Positions 62,118 to 64,000 of a DNA stretch of 64,000 nucleotides are shown here, piece by piece. Location of the stretch: positions 1 through 64,000 of the forward strand of contig NZ_CALDPF010000007.1 in assembly GCF_937912035.1 (NCBI RefSeq), given 5' to 3'. The translations under genes and the position numbers were made by a program. The stretch is from an uncultured Bacteroides sp. (GTDB lineage Bacteria > Bacteroidota > Bacteroidia > Bacteroidales > Bacteroidaceae). The notes below the pieces were generated by a model, which was given only the letters and a program-made list of their open reading frames with translations, did no database searches and was not told where the DNA came from. Position 1 is the first letter of the stretch; every line of letters begins with the position of its first letter.

Positions 62118-63761
62118 TCACTTTTTACTTTTTTCAAGCTCCTGAAGACTTTCCATCTTCTTAGTCTCAAGGAATTCGTATATACCGCAAAGATGTTCTT
62201 TAACCTTCTTGTTGCCGAACTCATAAACCTTGGTAACGAGTCCGTCGAGGAAGTCACGGTCATGTGATACCACAATCAGAGTTCCGTCAAAATCCATGAG
62301 AGCCTGCTTCAGTATATCCTTGGTTTTCATGTCAAGGTGGTTGGTAGGCTCATCGAGGATGAGCAGATTCACCGGTTCAAGCAGAAGTTTAATCATAGCC
62401 AGACGGGTACGTTCACCACCGGACAAGACCTTGACTTTTTTCATTGACTCTTCTGGACCACCGAACATAAATGCACCAAGCAGGTCTCTGATTTTATTTC
62501 TGATTTCGCCTTTAGCCACATCGTCTATAGTCTGAAACACCGTAAGATTTTCGTCAAGAAGCGAAGCCTGGTTCTGAGCGAAATAACCTATCTGAACATT
62601 GTGACCTAATGTTAGGGTACCCTCGTGGTCTATCTCGTTCATTATACATTTCACGAGAGTTGACTTACCCTCACCGTTCTTACCTACGAAAGCCACTTTA
62701 TCGCCACGTTCTATCGTCAGTGTGGCATTGCGGAACACCACATGGTCGCCATATGTCTTTCCTACTCCATCCATTATCACAGGATAGCTTCCACTGCGTG
62801 GTGAAGGAGGGAATTTAAGCCTCAACGCCGAAGTATCTTCTTCGTCAACCTCTATCAGTTCAAGTTTCTCCAGCATCTTCACACGGCTCTGAACCTGAAG
62901 TGTCTTACTGTATGTACCCTTAAAACGCTCGATGAAATCCTTAGTTTCCTGAATCATCTTCTGCTGCTCTTCGTACTGCTTCATCTGCTGTTCGCGACGT
63001 TCCTTACGGAGAACAAGATACTGGGAATAGTTCACCTTATAATCGTATATTCGTCCCATAGTCACTTCTATAGTACGTGTAGTGATATTGTCGACAAACT
63101 TACGGTCGTGGCTTATAACGATTACGGCCTTCGCACTGTTGATCAGAAACTCCTCAAGCCACTGTATAGACTCGATGTCAAGATGGTTTGTAGGCTCGTC
63201 GAGCAACAATACGTCCGGATTTTGAAGAAGAAGTTTTGCAAGCTCGATACGCATACGCCATCCACCGCTGAAATCGCTCGTAGGACGATTGAAATCTTCT
63301 CTCATAAACCCAAGACCGAGGAGAGCCTTTTCTACATCTTCTTCAAAATGAGTCATATCTATGGCATAGAACTTCTCGCTCATGGCAGCCACTTTCTCTA
63401 TGAGTGCCATATACGAATCGCTTTCATAGTCAGTTCTTGTAGCCAGTTCGTTGTTCATTGCCTCTATCTCTTTTTCCATCTCCTGAAGGTGAGCGAAAGC
63501 CTGAGATGCTTCTTCGAACACAGTTCTGCCATCTTCTGTCATGAGATGCTGTGGCAAATATGCTACAACACAATCTTTAGGTGTAGTGACTTTTCCACGT
63601 GTAGGCTGCCTTACTCCTGCCAAAATCTTTAACAAGGTTGACTTTCCTGCTCCGTTCTTTCCCATCAGGGCTATACGGTCTTTCTCATTGATCTGAAAAC
63701 TAATGTCACTAAACAAGGTGGTACCGCCAAATTCAACGGTCAATCCATCTACTGAAATCAT
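62118..63761 (-). CDS. ABC-F family ATPase
   Basis: This is a 547-residue soluble protein with two ATP-binding cassettes and no membrane domain. The first Walker A is GKNGAGKST at 34-42, with signature FSGGWRMRIELAK. An acidic/basic interdomain linker (QQMKQYEEQQKMIQETKDFIERFKG) follows, then the second Walker A GKNGEGKST near residue 365 and signature LSGGERTRLAMIK. ABC-F proteins bind the ribosomal E site and help stalled translation. This one is of the EttA/YbiT-like housekeeping type, without the long C-terminal coiled coil of Uup. Drug resistance is not indicated. It is alone, leftward. Confidence 0.92.
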   Translation of the reverse strand: MISVDGLTVEFGGTTLFSDISFQINEKDRIALMGKNGAGKSTLLKILAGVRQPTRGKVTTPKDCVVAYLPQHLMTEDGRTVFEEASQAFAHLQEMEKEIEAMNNELATRTDYESDSYMALIEKVAAMSEKFYAIDMTHFEEDVEKALLGLGFMREDFNRPTSDFSGGWRMRIELAKLLLQNPDVLLLDEPTNHLDIESIQWLEEFLINSAKAVIVISHDRKFVDNITTRTIEVTMGRIYDYKVNYSQYLVLRKERREQQMKQYEEQQKMIQETKDFIERFKGTYSKTLQVQSRVKMLEKLELIEVDEEDTSALRLKFPPSPRSGSYPVIMDGVGKTYGDHVVFRNATLTIERGDKVAFVGKNGEGKSTLVKCIMNEIDHEGTLTLGHNVQIGYFAQNQASLLDENLTVFQTIDDVAKGEIRNKIRDLLGAFMFGGPEESMKKVKVLSGGERTRLAMIKLLLEPVNLLILDEPTNHLDMKTKDILKQALMDFDGTLIVVSHDRDFLDGLVTKVYEFGNKKVKEHLCGIYEFLETKKMESLQELEKSKK

Positions 63762-63826
63762 ATAATTAAAAGTTTTTAGTTTGTGAGTTTATAAGTTTTT
63801 GAGTTGAACTGCAATTACAAAATAAA

Positions 63827-63867
63827 TTGGCAAGCAGACGGGGATATTGTCCTTATCCACTTGCCAA
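63827..63867 (-). terminator. Terminator of the transporter gene entering from the right
   Basis: TTGGCAAG (63827-63834) pairs with CTTGCCAA (63860-63867). An inner GGATA/TATCC pairing is present and T-rich sequence follows on the minus strand. Confidence 0.65.
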
Positions 63868-63891
63868 CACACATTTCATATAAAATTAATA

Positions 63892-64000
63892 TTATGCCAT
63901 AAGCAATATAAGCAATTGAGCCGTAAGAATACGCAAGAACATACTCAACGGATATACTGTAGAATATCCTACGGCAGGAGCATCATTGCTTGACACCTGG
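63892..64000 (-). CDS. C-terminal end of an AspT/YidE-type transporter
   Basis: This is a partial gene cut by the window edge. The last 35 residues read SSNDAPAVGYSTVYPLSMFLRI and then end in a hydrophobic LLILLMA. This is the conserved C-terminus of the AAE (aspartate-alanine exchanger) family, whose repeats include the DAPAVGYSTVYP-like sequence. The full protein would have a double membrane domain with TrkA-C domains between. Only the family call is supported. Confidence 0.7.
   Translation of the reverse strand, partial: QVSSNDAPAVGYSTVYPLSMFLRILTAQLLILLMA

Noticed and set aside
62118..63761. The ABC-F protein as an antibiotic resistance factor.
   Set aside because: Its linker is of housekeeping length and type, and no resistance context or leader peptide is seen.

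Overview
The window looks like chromosome of a gut-type Bacteroidales, probably Bacteroidaceae. The signs are promoters with the Bacteroidota -7 element TAnnTTTG (in good cases with TTTG 19-20 bp upstream), a type III glutamine synthetase, LL-diaminopimelate aminotransferase, pyrophosphate-dependent phosphofructokinase, S46 dipeptidyl-peptidases, DUF-rich envelope operons, TPR/LuxR membrane regulators, a BACON-domain lipoprotein and BspA-like leucine-rich repeat lipoproteins. Base composition is AT-rich everywhere except one GC-rich island at about 31.3-34.9 kb. Species cannot be set from the sequence alone.

Layout. 0-6 kb: end of a tRNA-Gly, a DUF5606 gene, a leftward nusB-yajC-ybbR-coaE run, then rightward DUF3276, rplY-pth-S4 genes (translation and RNA). 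6-15 kb: a large TMEM260-like membrane glycosyltransferase, a TPR/LuxR regulator, a FadL-type outer membrane protein and a Trp/Tyr/Gly-rich secreted protein, with prmA divergent. 15-31 kb: peptide/MFS-type transporter, YccF, GH25 lysozyme, pfp, acyltransferase, a second TPR/LuxR regulator, cation/proton antiporter, gcvT, pepT, an Omp85-like barrel, a PurF-like protein without a working glutaminase site, and a HAD phosphatase. 31.3-34.9 kb: two tandem lipoprotein genes sharing about 1.24 kb of identical DNA but ending in different LRR tails. 35-42 kb: membrane AraC regulator, dapL-glnN-tspO, YitT, Crp/Fnr regulator. 42-45 kb: DUF4251-DUF4136-barrel operon and a DUF4369 lipoprotein. 45-52 kb: DPP7 and DPP11 overlapping by one base, then PBP1A. 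52-64 kb: an HU-like protein with a repeat-bearing leader, pyrB-pyrI-flavin reductase-barrel-glyA, a small unknown gene with a YgiQ radical SAM gene, two lipoproteins, an ABC-F ATPase and the end of an AspT-type transporter.

Most genes are housekeeping or conserved envelope genes. The observations most worth following are: (1) the tandem LRR lipoproteins, built for recombination between copies; (2) a 57-bp ungapped similarity (40 of 57 by hand count) between the promoters of two separate envelope operons whose products both carry Trp/Gly/Tyr-rich patches, suggesting a small regulon; (3) tandem 21-bp repeats (four) in the leader of the HU-like gene and tandem 22-bp repeats (three) upstream of pfp, both about two helical turns in period; (4) the PurF paralogue with an intact PRPP loop and a degenerate amidase domain. 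No CRISPR array, prophage, transposase or integrase was seen.
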